Source: Brienomyrus brachyistius (taxonomy: Eukaryota; Chordata; Actinopteri; Osteoglossiformes; Mormyridae). From it: a DNA stretch of 64,000 nucleotides. Position 1 is the first letter of the stretch. Each line of letters begins with the position of its first letter. The notes under the pieces were generated by a model. It was given only the letters and a program-made list of their open reading frames with translations. It searched no databases and was not told where the DNA came from. A program made the position numbers and the translations under genes. Positions 13,001 through 26,400 of the stretch are shown piece by piece. The DNA lies in contig NC_064549.1 in assembly GCF_023856365.1 (NCBI RefSeq), positions 10,061,608 through 10,125,607 on the forward strand. The letters are read 5' to 3'.

Positions 13001-13263
13001 GTGTGAAGCCGCGGACAGCGGAGGAGGCAGCGGCGTGAGACCTGGCGGACCTGCTTCGCTGACCGGCCATTTCAAGTTACGACGGTCAGTGGAGACGCGA
13101 AGAGACCAAAAGCCATGTGAAAGATAGAAGTTATTTTATGCTGTCATGTGCGTCGGCTTTAATTACGATTGCCCGAAACTGGAGGACTGCACGAAAGTCA
13201 GAAGCGTGCTTGGAACAAGTCCATACTTAGCTTTTCTGATCGTTGGAAACTGACCCAAGGCTG
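13000..13263 (+). other. ptgir: probable untranslated first exon of ptgir
   Basis: A GC-rich leader ends at a good donor: CAAGGCTG then GTGAGT at 13264. The nearest good acceptor before the coding start is TGTCTCTTTGCAG ending at 13592, giving a 5' UTR of about 264 nt plus 68 nt (13593-13660). The leader holds three upstream AUGs: an AUG-UGA start-stop at 13115-13120, a 31-codon frame at 13138-13230 and an overlapping 36-codon frame at 13146-13253 (both counts include the stop). A further small leader exon at 13383-13437 (after TTTTCAG, before GTAGGT) is possible but weaker. Confidence 0.5.
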
Positions 13264-13660
13264 GTGAGTATTTTTTTTTTAAGTTTTATGGTGAGGAGTG
13301 GTGGACAAGGAAGTATTTCATTCCATGTTAGTTTAACAAGTATGTAACGTGTATGATTCATTTATCTATGTATAATTTTCAGCTTTCCTATAAGAAAAAA
13401 CTGCCGAGACATCTTCTTCAGGTGTGGACCGTGTGAGGTAGGTCACAGTAACAGTAATGATCATCTACTAAATGGCTACATTTTACGCGATGGTAGCATT
13501 TTAATGTCAAAATTATTTGCCTATTCTAGTATTTTCAAAGTTCCTTTCCCTGCAGATGTTCATGTACTTTTTGGGTTACTGTCTCTTTGCAGGAGCGCTC
13601 CATTAAATGTGACTGATCAGTCTCTTGGACATTCCCCAATCCCCCACGCCCCTTCGCAAG

Positions 13661-14482
13661 ATGCTGGAGAACAAGACGTGCGAGAACATTACGGAGATCA
13701 ACCCAGAGGGGACCCCGGTGGTGAGCACGCTGATGTTCGTGGGGGGCGTGGTGGGCAACCTGCTGGCCCTGGGAATCCTGTGCTGGCACCAGCACAAACA
13801 CCGTGCCAAGACCTCGGTCTTCTGGATCCTGGTGACGGGGCTGGCCGTCACTGATCTGCTGGGGACCTGCTTCCTCAGTCCATTGGTGTTCGCTTGCTAC
13901 AAGCAGCAGACCTCCCTTCTCGGCCTGACGGGCAACCCCGGACTCTGCCACTTCTTCGGCTTCGTCATGACCTTCTTCATCCTGGCCTCCATGCTCATCC
14001 TCTGTGCCATGGCTGTTGAGCGCTGCCTGGCCATCAGCCACCCCTATTTCTACTCGAAGCGCGTCCATCGGAGCTTTGCCAAGGTGGTCCTGCCGCTCAT
14101 CTACCTCTTCACCTTCGCCTTCTGCTCGTTGCCCTTCCTAGGCTACGGCCAATATAAACAGTTCTGCCCCGGCACGTGGTGCTTCATCAAGATGGAGGCC
14201 GGTACCAACGGGGAGGACGAGGGCTACGTCTTGGCCTTCTCGCTGTCCTACGCCTCCCTCATGGCGCTCTTGATCGTCGTGGTCTTCGTCTGCAACGGCT
14301 CGGTCATCATGAGCCTCTGCCGCATGCACAGGAACCAGATGTCACGCCGAGGCTCCGTGGTGTCCACGGGACGCAAGAAGAAGATGACGGACTGGTACAG
14401 AGAAGGCGAGGAGGAAGTGGACCACCTGGTACTCCTGGCCTCCATGACTGTCATCTTCGTCATCTGTTCTCTGCCCCTTACC
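13661..14482 (+). CDS. ptgir: ptgir coding exon A (residues 1-274, helices 1-6)
   Basis: This 822-nt exon carries the extracellular N-terminus, helices 1 to 6 and both highly conserved prostanoid loops. It ends after the LPLT codons and is followed by the donor GTGAGT at 14483. Without splicing the frame would stop after three more codons, so the exon end is well fixed. Its third codon positions are strongly GC-rich compared with the flanking AT-rich DNA. The third intracellular loop (about 223-252) is basic and then acidic, and has serines (RRGS at 229-232) of the kind used by basophilic kinases. Confidence 0.93.
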
Positions 14483-17400
14483 GTGAGTGCTTGACCTTTT
14501 CTCGCATACCCCCCCTGCCGGTCTCACATCCCACTGTTTATACACGTGCAACTCAAGACGGTTTCCAGCTCCTTGAGACTGACTTGAAAGTGGCCAGATA
14601 GTTGTTACTCGCAGTATGGGCTGGGCATTGCCAGAGTATTGTTGGTTCAAGTTCAAGGATGGGCTGGACCGTCTGCTTGCACAAGATGTTTTGGTCTGAA
14701 ATACTCCACTAATTATTCACCCTGATAATAATATTAAGTCACTTAGGAAATAATCATTCTTCCAGCAAGTAAGCAATACCTTATGTGCACATATTATTAC
14801 TATATTTGGCTTCAGATACCCAGTTCTTTCGCAATTTTCTGTTCCTCTTTCCCATTTAGTATTAGATAACACAAATATTGGGCGGCACATACTTTTGTAC
14901 CATATTCTAAATACGGGGGTAGCTTTTGTTCTCAGCTTTTTAATCTTATTTTTATTGCCTAAAGTTCAGCACGGACTGTTTGCTGTCATGAGCTCAGACT
15001 TGCTCGTTTTCTCCTAGACCTTGGTGTACGGCTTATAATGCAGAAGTGCTGCTTGGTTTTGCAACCTCAAGCTTGACATTATGTGGGGTGAACGCTCTCG
15101 CTTTGGACGGCGGTCATTTCTGACGAATCTCGGAGAGAAGTGGTGGTGGGTTCCTCTGAAGCGAAAGTGCACGTTTACATTGACGAGGTCAGGTGAAATA
15201 GTTATGTGTACTTAGTAGATGGTAGATAGGTCACTTGCTTTTTCCAGTAGCTTCTTTTTTGGTGCTTTGTCAAAACCTGGACCAGAAGTAAAACCTGGAG
15301 TTCTCTGCTCTCCAGTGTAATGGTAACTCACTTCGGCATGTTGCAGGAAAATGAACTATAAATATGAAGTTTTCACCAGAGTAACATAGCACCAGATTAG
15401 ATTCTATTCTGGCCTTGGTGCAGCGTGTTAGCCCTCAAGACTGACAGTTGATTGCTCTGGTAGGAGCAGGATCTACTGGAAAATCCTGCTCTGTAAAAGG
15501 TGTGTCGTGTGAGCTGTCTTCAATTAGACATTATTGTTATTTTTAATGCGTCCCATTCCAGCAGAACACGCTCGGTAGAACAAACACGGCACTGTGAGGA
15601 TCTCGGCGGTCTTATTTTCGTAGGCGCTGAGTTGGATGTAGGTTAAGCTTCTATCTGTTATTACGCAATGCCTTTTCACCTTAGAAGTATAACAAGGATC
15701 ATTGTTATTGCTGTATTAAGTCTCTGTGAATGATGTTCTGTGAAGGCCCCATTATATGATGAGATGGGTGATATTTGTCTGTTTGTAGTTCGATTATATT
15801 TAATATGATCCGTGGCCTCTCATTATTCCCTTAAGTAGAGCAGCCTGTAATCAAAGGTGTGCAGGCTGAGACTCTGGCCCCATGAGTTGCTCAGGGGTGG
15901 GCGGGGGGATCTGTCTCCTGAGGGTATACAATATTGTATTGCTTCCAGCCCCCTCCCCCAGCCTTTCAGATTAACCTCTGTAAATCTCAAGGGGGAGAGA
16001 GACAAAGCAAGGAAAAGTCAAGACTAAAATGATTAGAATGGAGACAATGGGGCACGATGACATGTGAGGGTCAGACTTGGGTTCCTCTAGGTGGACCGAA
16101 AAGGGGGGTAATTATGGCACCGGTGAAGCACCTAATTCTTCGTGCGTTCTACGCACGCACACTCAACAAAGTGAACAGCCCCAGTGACAGCGGATCTCGC
16201 CGTCACAGGGAACCGTCCACGCGCAACAGACTGCTCACATAACAGAGTCCCCCGCTCCACAATGCAGACTCAAACAAAGGTCTCCTCAGGCAACCTATTT
16301 TTAGTTATGCCGGTTCTGTGTTTACTGTGGGCTCTGCCTGCTATAATGTCTGACAGGGACGATGGGTCCATTGCCTGATATGATTCTGCATCCCGAGTGT
16401 CACAGGGCTTCCTGTTAATGTTTACTCTTCTATAGTGTCCGTAAACCACTAACAGTCAGAGACTAACTTACCTTTGGGGACAGCGTGTGGCCCTGTAGGT
16501 TGGCAGGCTGCACCTGTGGTCAAATCTTAGAAGTGACGAAGTGTTTTCACCTTTGAAACTCCTGATCAAGGCTGTAAATCTTATCCCTTTGGATAAAAGT
16601 GTTTGCTAAATAATGCAGATGGCTTATTTTTTTTTTTGTCTCTTCCCTTCTCGCATAAAAGTTTTCCTCAGCGAAGCTGGAAATGTGAAATGCAGTGTAA
16701 TGCTTGGTTTAATGCCACCCAGTGTTGGGGCCACTGTAATTACCAGTGACAGAACCTTGATGCTTCTCACGAGATCTTGTTTACGTGCCCAATGTTAGCA
16801 TTATCATCCTCTTCAGCCAGTCGTTAAAGTCCCTTTGGCTTTCTCTTTGAGTGCGCTCCTACTTACACAATGTTTCCCTGCAGGGAATGAACAGTTAGCC
16901 GTCTAAGAAAAGCGTTTTTTTAAGAAAAAAGATAGAGTGAAACAAATTTCCAATCTGCTCGAATTTAGCCGCAAATTTAACGATCCATACGTTTTTGGAA
17001 ATGTCTCGGGTCATTGCAGCACACCCTGCTTATTGATGTATCCCATATCCGGGGGGAAAAAATACGAATGAGCGTAAAAACGATGCAGGATTTTGCAGCA
17101 AATTTTGGCCACAGGTCAGCAAGATTTACTGGTTTCTCCCTGCTAGGTCATCGCCCAATGGGCGGGCAAATCCTACCTCGGGCGATGCTGTTAGCGTGTC
17201 ACGTTATCCACTCTCGACTAAAAATAACACGAATGTGTTGCTCTGTCTGAACATGTCAGCTAGCTGCCGCAACATCCAAGGGCCAAGCTCCTTGATCTAT
17301 GGTTTTACGTATTTTTTAGCATCTGAACACATTTGGATGTTTTTCATATCGTTAGACAACAAAGCTTTGCATGCTCTTGGATTCAAACTATGTTTAATTG

Positions 17401-20400
17401 GTAGTTTAAGTAGCTGGTTTGGGAATGAGCTTTGTTGTTTGCACTTATTTGGTGTTTAACACCAGATGTTTTTAGTATAAATAATTGTGTAACTGAAGCT
17501 TTGTGTGAGGGATATGGTGCTAAGTATGAATGCGAAGTATTTCACCGGAATCACAGAGAGATGAAACCTTGGAATTAAATCCACTTCTGCCCCGTCATTG
17601 CCACCCATGAACGAATTCTTTTTTTTGGGCAACGTTGCCGTTTCTAAATGAAGTTAGAGCTTTTAAAGAGTAGATATATGATGTTCTCTCAGCCCCCATT
17701 GGCTGCTGGCCTGGTTGCTTTAGGCCAGGCTAATGGGTGGAATCGCTGACTCAAAAATCTGAAAGCCATGTCACCAATGCAGGAAGTTCTCGATCTGTTG
17801 ATAAGGGATGGAGGTGGTTTGGTATAGGACAGTCCCTCAACAGTAGCCAGCGAGCTTCAAACTCCATAAGTTCCCCGTTGCCATGGTTGCAGGAATCCAT
17901 CGCATCATCCTCTCTGACTGTGGCGGAGGATGGCCGGTCACCGGAAGTCTGTTATCAGATGGCACTTGGGTTATTTTGTGTGATTCAGAAACGGGTGCCT
18001 TTCGGCAGCCTACCCTGAAGCTGCCGTCTGCCGGCATAGGGTCAGCAATCAATACCGAAATCAATTTTGAGGAGAATTTCCTACAGGGTCGGTTAATTAT
18101 GTTAGCTCTGCAAAGGCACTTTGAAGAATGACTGGGGCTTCGGGAAGACCTGCACGAGAAGAACCTGCCTCAGGATGTAATGATGTGAAGGTCCTAATGT
18201 CCATGACCTCACACAGTAGGACTGGTGTCCATACCATGTGGCAGGCAGCACTAGGCAAGGATGTAGATTTGGATGACAGAAACATCTCCCTACTAATATC
18301 GTGGGAGTACTGCGTGTGTTAAGGGGGGGGGGGGGGTTGGTCCCTGCCAATATTGAAACCAAACCTAATCCCTTGGCACTAGAGGAGATTAAAAAGTTAA
18401 CCGTGAAAAGAATTAAAATAATTTTATGCATCTATGTTGTCATTTTTTTGTCAAGCTACATAAATTCCACATAAATTTAGTTTCTCAGCCTCACCATTTT
18501 AGCACCATACTGAGTTCAGGAGTGAGACAGTTGGTGAGAGAGAAGCACCCATGTGAATGGAAAAGCTTCTGCTATTTTATTATAGATCGTTGTCAGTGCT
18601 CTTTGTTGACTCAACTGTATAGCACGAGATATGAGGGAGTGGAACGAGTGTAGCTAGAATAGTAGGGATTACCCTTTGTTAGACACTCCTGATGAAATGG
18701 CCGCAGTTAACTAAGCAAATCTGTTTTTTATCCAATCGGGATGCAAATCTGCTCCACACAGGCCAACCAGTTCTCTGATTTCCCCCTTTTCACTTGGTCA
18801 TGCTTGGGATATTGCCACATAGCTCTATTTTTGAAACTGCACTTTTAACTGTACTTTTGTGTCCCGTTACGATCCGGCTCAAGGCAGCGACAAAACTAAA
18901 AAACATAGTCAGAGGCCGTAAGTAATGTTAAACTGTCAGGAGGAATTAGTCAGTAGGATCAGTAGTATTTGGAGCATGTTTGTATGAGCGAGGAATAAGG
19001 CGCTGTGCTGCGTGGAAAACCACCCAACCAACTAACTAAGACTGAGGAGTACAGCTGTCTGTCTCCACGCTGGTTCAAGTGCGACAGATTTTTAAGAAGT
19101 CAACCTGGGTGAGGTAAACTTAAGGTAACAAGCTGGGAGATACAAAATTAACTAGAGAATAGAAAGAGAGACAGATGAGCCATTGGATAATCCAAGTTGG
19201 TGTCTCGGTGTGTCACGTTTATGTCTTATGTAATTACATTCTGTTTATTAGGGTTTTTTTCCATTAAGACCAACAAATTTCATGTAGTGCATGACACATG
19301 CATCGCATATATAATGTGTGTGTGTGTGTGCTGTGGCTTATAACTGCTACCGAGAACGTCGTCTTCAGAAGTGCATCATAGGTCAGGGGTCATAGGTCAG
19401 TCAGAAGTCGTAGGAAATGTTGTGGTTTTCAAAGACGTCCTGCTACTGTTTCCGCCTAAATGTGTATGGGAGCTTAGAAGGAAAATCTGGGTTTCATGTT
19501 GAATGTTAAGGAAGACTTTCCTGAACCGATAACTGTCCGTAGTGGGTGGTTGTATGTTTCCGTCCTTCGACTGGCATTACCAGCAAGTTGTACCCCTGCC
19601 TTGTGCACTGTGCTTCCTGGCATAGGCTCCCAGACGCTGCGCGAATTGTTATGCTGTAGCTGGCCTTATTACTGCAAGAATTTTTACGGTCCACATGTCT
19701 TTCAGACAGTCGGAATTAGTGTTGCATCTTTCAAATTGAAAAAATAAGGGATTACTCCCACCACTATTAAATCTTGAGGAAATACGGGAGAAATTGCATC
19801 CTGTGTTGGTCTAATACGGGACACATCATATACTGGACGGTTGGGAACTTTAGTCGAATGCACATCTGTTATTGGGACCGGCGAACGTCGCAGGACAGCT
19901 GCGGAGCATGACTCCGTGCGCCGACTCACTGCTAGCCCGCAAGCCAGCGTGCCTTGAGTCAGAGACGGCCTCGGGGGAGTGAGTGGGAGGTTTCAACGTG
20001 GTCTTCGACAGCCAGACGGCAGACACTCTCGCCTTTGCTTGTTTCCTAAAGTGTGTCACAGGCGGGAGATGTGTGCTCACTTCATATCTATGTGTGGTTG
20101 CTGTACGGGAACAGTTTTTTGAAACGATGAGGTAGTTCAGTTGCAGCCGATGGAAGTTAACCGTTAAGATTGTTCCGGGCACTTAAGTTTGTCAAATGCA
20201 GACAGAGACGATTAAAAGTTATTAGGCTGACTCAATATTCTGAAAAAAAAATACTTTGTTCAATCTAAATTTATAAAATCTAATTAAATTTTACTCTGTC
20301 AAATCCTGAATCTATTAACATATCATTCTATTTTTAAACTGTACATATTTTTCTAGACATCCGTTTATTATTTTTGCCCTATTTAACTTGAGACAGATAT

Positions 20401-23400
20401 CATCACGCTGTATTTCAGTATCGCTGTAAGCCAGAATACGATGACATTAAATATTTGTAACAATCTAAAAAAATCTGCAGCCCCAAATTGTATTTTTTAA
20501 TAATAATAACAAGCTGAAGCTGCCTGTGGCATTTTAAAGGGGATTTTTTTTCTGAAGCTGAGAGCAATAAATTGTCTCAGAATGATTCACTGACTCCCTG
20601 CACAAAGATCCTTGCAACACAGTAGCTCATCTGCATTTAAAATGCCATTTAATGCTTTTCAAACGTGAAAATCTGTTTGTTATTGACAAAGCTGTGTGAA
20701 ATTATTCAGCCTCATAGTGGATAAACCTTTGTGAAAGATGGATAGATGGATGGATGGACGGATGGATGTGTATAGAATATCCATCCATCCATTTTTCAAA
20801 CCACTTATCCCACTGGGTCGCGGGGGGGGGGGGGGGGGGGGGGGGGGTCCGGAGCCTATCCCGGAAGCATTGGGCACGAGGCAGAGAACAACCCAGGTTG
20901 GGGGGCCAGCCCATCGCAGGGCACACTCAAACACCATTCACTCACACATACACACCTACGGGCAATTTAGTAACTCCAATTAGCCTCAGCATGTCTTTGG
21001 ACTGTGGGGGGAAACCGGAGTACCTGGAGGAAACCCCACGACGACATGGGGAGAACATGCAACGGTGCTAACCACTGCACCACCATGCCGCCCGTGTGTG
21101 GAATATATTTGTACATATTCACATTGCTTTAATGGCATCTGATATTTGTGATGTGCTGCCTATATTTTTAGTTACAAAATTATCATTATTTGTGATAATG
21201 ACCAACAATGAGAGAGACCTTGACCAGTTGCAGAGGGTGCCAGCCAGTCAGATGGTAAAGAGAGTCTGGACTGGAAGCACAAGTGGGTCAGGTTAGGAAT
21301 GGTGGGGGGGGGGGGGGGGGTTTGTTTTCAGGAAACAGAAATACGTAGGTCATGCAGAAGCAGAATGTAGGTATTAATGGGTGCAAGTCTCTCGTTGTTG
21401 TGCTGCGAGTTGCCGTAAATGCTCCCGGCACAGATGAGTCTTGCAGTCACGCCTGTCGTAGGTGCCAGCATGCGTCCTTTAGTTTGCTCGTTGGCCCCGC
21501 CCCTTCCCTCACTCCAGGTGAGTGTATGTCACGTCTCTTAAAGGCGCAGGGTCCCGCACTCCTCTGAGCTGAACTGCACACAACGGATGTGTTGGTTTGT
21601 GTTCCGGCAGCTGATCCTCTGTTACCTTTAACCGTCCCGTGCTTATTTGAGGTCCCTCCTCTGTCATTACTCCCTTTGAAAAACTCTAGGCTTCAAAACA
21701 GAATGATCAGTCACACCTTTGCATTTTCTTTTTGTGTGGGATTAATGTTAGCATGTTAGCTGAGGGGGAGGTTGATGGTTTCCAGTTCCACGAGTTCCGC
21801 CGTTGCCCTGATACCGTCCCGGAGCCTGTCAGTGAGTGAACGGATGGACTTCATTATATTTGCCGATGTGTGGAAAGTCATACTACTGAGTAATATTTGT
21901 GGGTTTTAAAAATTTTTTTTTAGCATTTGCCCATTTGCAGGAGATGTTATGAATCTGTTGTTGGGGTTGCCGGGGGGTGGGAGGGGGGGGGTGCTATTGA
22001 AGAGCGTGATTAATGGGTGCTGTTCACAAGGGGGTTTCATCACGAGCCTTACTTTTTGAAAACATAGGTTCCTACAACAAGAAAGAAGACGTTTTTTAAA
22101 AAAACTTAATATTAATATTCTCTGCCTTGGCACATTTGTGGCGCAGATTTGTGGTGAGTGTGACCTCATTCCACATATCCGTCAGACATTTAGAAAAGGC
22201 TGCAGTGGGGAGCCGTCGCTGTCATCGCTGCACATCGCGGATTAGCGATGGTGAGCTGTCAGGGATGTCCGACTCATTGCTAGACGAATGCTGGCAAACG
22301 CTCCGCTTCCCCCCAGGTGTGCAGCACTGAGAACAATGAGCAACATGTCAGCGTGAGCAGAGGAAATATTTACTATTGCCAACACAACTTCCTCTGCCCA
22401 GTCCTGACTCTCCAGCACCCATCTCCAACTTCCCAGAGCGGTTCTGTTACAGCGCCCTCTGTGGACTGGGTAGGAGAGGTTGGCACTGCCTTTCTTGACC
22501 ACAGCGTACAGTGGAAACATGGGCTGTGACCAACATTCCGACCAAGTCGTGTGCACTTTAAAGAGCCCATGACGTCTGTACCTTATTCATCCTTACCAGA
22601 GCGTCTAAGTCCATCTCGGATATACCCCGTTTCTTTCTGTTAGTCATGCAGAAGAACAGTGGATGGGAGGCTGGCTGGTTTCCACAGTCACAATTATCTC
22701 CACATCTTTCCCTCTTAAACTGAAGCTGTATCTTAGAGACACGTGGCTAGATGAAGAGGTCGGCTTGGAGAGCTTCTGCTCTCAGTTGGCTCTCCTGGGT
22801 CATTTCGGGAGCTCCCTAAGCTGTGGTGACTGGAGGTCTTCACAGTCATCAGGTATGTAGGAAGAAGGACCCATTATTGCAGGAAGGGTGAATGGGGGGA
22901 GGCAGAGCAAACTGAAGAAGTGATTTTTTTTATAGGGCAAAGAGAACTTTACTCCTAAAGTTCTGGTTACTGTTTGCAGTCATGAACCTTAGACCTGCTG
23001 TTCAGTTATATTTTGCAGATGATTTTGACCAAAGCAACCAATGTGAACATCAGCCAATATCCCTGAAGCAATTGGGGTTAAGGGCCTTGTTCAAGGGCTC
23101 AAAAGTGTTGTTATGTTTCCTGGCCATGGGTTTTCAGCCCACAACCTTCCAGATATGGGCATAGATTCTTAACCCACCTGCTGGAATCCAGAAGAAAAGC
23201 TCAGCTGTCCTCGAGAGGCACTCAGTCGCTGCTCGGCCCGCAAGAAGTTCCAGGCACCCATGACATTTCCCTGACAGCACAAAATCACCTCTCCCATATT
23301 TGTTTGAGCTGAAACCTTAACTGCTATTAATAAATCAGCGAGGCAAAAGCAAGCGAATTAAGTGGAGCCCTTTTTTGTTAAGTTTATTTGGTAACTGATC

Positions 23401-26400
23401 CAGTTAAGCCAGTCAGGCTAGCATTAGCAGTTGCATTCATCTGCTTGGGGCTGTACCCAGGCAGCGATATGTCGGGAAGCATGGCATGCAGGAGAATGAA
23501 GCAAATTAAATACCACAATCTGAGGTGTTACCATATACTTTACCTGATTCGAGGCCAAAGATATTCAGTCACCCACACTGTTATTTTATTTTTGTTTTAT
23601 TAAAGCTTTGTAGTTTAACCCAAATATAACAGGATGTCAGACCATGGCACTGACCTACAAAGGCAAAACTATGCTAACACTAAGACTTACTAAAATTACC
23701 TCAATTTTCTTCACAATCGAGCTGAGCTAAGATATTTTGTCACGAGATAAAACAGCCCGAGAGACAGATTTTGGCCAGTTTTGATAAACATGCAGTTTTG
23801 TTTTTTCAGTACATTACATGCAGTTATTGCCTGCAGTCGTAGCATCCCCAACGCGATGCAAGCAGATTCACATATCAGGAGGAGCGGACGCCCTGAGGTT
23901 TTCGGGGTCGAGCCTGTTTACTGGTCTGCGCTCGCTGGAGTCTCGGAAAGTTCCTGACAGTTGCCGCACATGTCACGACTCACGCTGAGCTAATGTCAAC
24001 AAATCCGTCTTTAATGATACACAGGCGCTGTGCGGAAAGAGCCGAAGACACTGCCCTTCTGTCAGCGGCACGTGCCGTCCGGCCGCACGCAGATGTGACC
24101 TGCCAGGGACGGAAACGCCCGATTGGTCACATTTGCTCATTTATCCGATGCTTTGGACTTAGAGTAAAGGGAAGCCTTGCAATCTATGCACGCTCCCTGG
24201 CATTTGGGTCCACGGCATTAGTGTCATTAGCACGATGCTGTATTTGTTGAGCTACAGGAGAAAAGGTGGGAAAAAAACAGAGCTGCGTGGATGAGATTCC
24301 ACGATGGCATGGACCAGATGGGGAACAGGCAAAGGCACTGAAGCTGTGCCAGTCGCCGGTTCGAGCCCAGGCCTTAGCGGAATAGTTACATGTACGTGGG
24401 CTCATGACCCCCCCAGCTCCGGGGATGCTGCACGCTGGCTGACCCTATGATGTCACTGCCAAGCTGTGGAGAGAAAGATGGGGTTTTTTGTTAAAAAACA
24501 AATATTGTGTTTTTAGTGACACTTGCATCAGGTGCTCGTGTCGAATGGCCTAAGGCAGGGGTGAGCAAGCCTGATCCTGCAGTGCTGGTATCTACTGGTT
24601 TTCTATCCTGCCTGGTCTCTGATCAGCCACTACTGATCTCAGGTAGATAGTAACTCCATCATGTAGGATGGAAAAGCTGCCCTGGATCAGGGTTGCCTAC
24701 TCCTGGCCTTTGGCTGCTATCTGAACCATATTCTTTTTCTCGGCCTTCTCTTGTTCACCATGGAAACGGTGTTGGGCGGCCCTGAGTCGTTTTGGGTTCC
24801 CACAAATCTTTGGGGCTCCAGATGTCCACACAGGTATAGATTTTAGTGCTTTTGGAGCAGAATGAGCGATTGAAGGAGCAAAGGGCACCCGGGCCACAGC
24901 CGTTACCCATTCCTCCGTCTGACTTTGTTAGTGTTCACTTTCACTTCCTCTTTCTCCTATTTTCTGTATTAATCTGCATTAATTTTTCATCAATGAGTTT
25001 TCAAGTCTCTGCACTGTTCACTGATTGTTTTAAATGTCCGTGTCTATTTCAGCTTTTTATGTTTTTTTTTTTTTTTTTTGTAGGAGTCTGTTGTTTATTT
25101 GGTGTAATAGCCACTTTTGGCGTGTTTACTTAGTAAAAAAACAACAATTTCCACACTTGTCCACACTTATGCATAAATGAAAACATTCTTTTCTTCTGAG
25201 GTTGTGTTGTGGTCAGTGTCTCCGTCCTGCTCTGGAGCAAAGTGATAATCGAAGTGGAATTTCTTCACGCAAGCCATGGAAATAGACGTCACTTTGGATA
25301 CGAAAATGCAGAGCAAATTTATTAAATAAAATGCTTTAATAATAGGTTTCCCATCGCTTAGGTTCGGTTGCAATGCATTTGTGCAGAGAGGAACAGCATC
25401 CAAACCAGACAGAAAAGGGGAAGTGAAGTAATACAGGTGTAGTTAATAATAAACATGCAAGGAATGATTAAGAAAAATAATGATAATGAATACCGCAGAA
25501 ACCTTCCCCATCTGGGACTCTGGAAAATGAGCAAACCTGGAATGTTGAGTATTGCAACAGAGTCCACAAATTCTTTTGAACTGCTGTGAGCAGGAGGAAG
25601 TTATTGAGTGTTTCAGGGGGTGGCTTGTGGCTCAGCGGAGCAGGATGTCGGTCTGGGATCAGAAGGTCACATCTTGTACATAAATAAAGTGCAAGTGAGT
25701 CTGATGTGTTTGGCTGGTTGTAGAAGAGGGTCCACAGTAGCGACGTTACAGTTCTGAAACCGAAACCATGAAACAAACGTTTACAGTCTTGTGTCTTGAC
25801 CCTAGAAGATGAAACTGCGATATCCGCCCCATCTAACCAAACCCAACTTACTGCAGGTGAGCTTTCTTCAGCTCTCAACCACGTAACTATGACATCACAA
25901 AATTAACAATTAACACTGCAACACATGTAAATCACAAAATCATTATTCAATTTAAACTTAGGGGAAGCTGTTTATATTGTAAATTTTACTCATTATGACT
26001 ATTTAATTGCCATCCATCTGTGTCACGTGACTAGTTTTGGCCAATCATGATTGAGTAAAAGCTAGGCTAGTTTCATTAGCTCAAGGCAGATAATAACTCC
26101 AAGTCCCCAGATACATTCAAGTTAACGTTGTGAGAACGTATTGGTCATCCAGTACAGTGTAATATTTTATTAATTTTTTTATTTAGTTTTGTTTACATAC
26201 ATTTTAGTTGGTTTAAGAGACTTTAAGTTAATCTGACATGTTCTTTAGTGTTCTTCTGTTTAGTGTTTCAAATTGTCGGTGATTAATAAAACCCATAAAT
26301 TTTTCCTGGTTTTTTTCTTGTTCAGGTTCAGGATCAGGTTCAGGTTCAGGTTCAGGTTCAGGTTACTTTATTTGTTTCCCGCAGGTGGATTTGGTTTGCA

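Noticed and set aside
13625..13660. Twelve extra N-terminal residues for ptgir
   Set aside because: They would need a TTG start at 13625. The ATG at 13661 has a good context and gives an N-terminus that aligns with human IP at the C-x-N-[IL]-T motif.
13535..14068. 177-residue open frame on the - strand opposite ptgir exon A
   Set aside because: It is the GC-rich antisense shadow of the receptor exon, full of His, Glu and Gln, with no domain.
25468..25878. 136-residue frame on - in the ptgir intron
   Set aside because: No recognised motif and no compositional difference from neighbouring intron sequence.
26325..26361. Interstitial telomere repeat
   Set aside because: The unit is TTCAGG, not TTAGGG, and it joins a LINE-type 3' end, so it is better explained as a retroelement tail.
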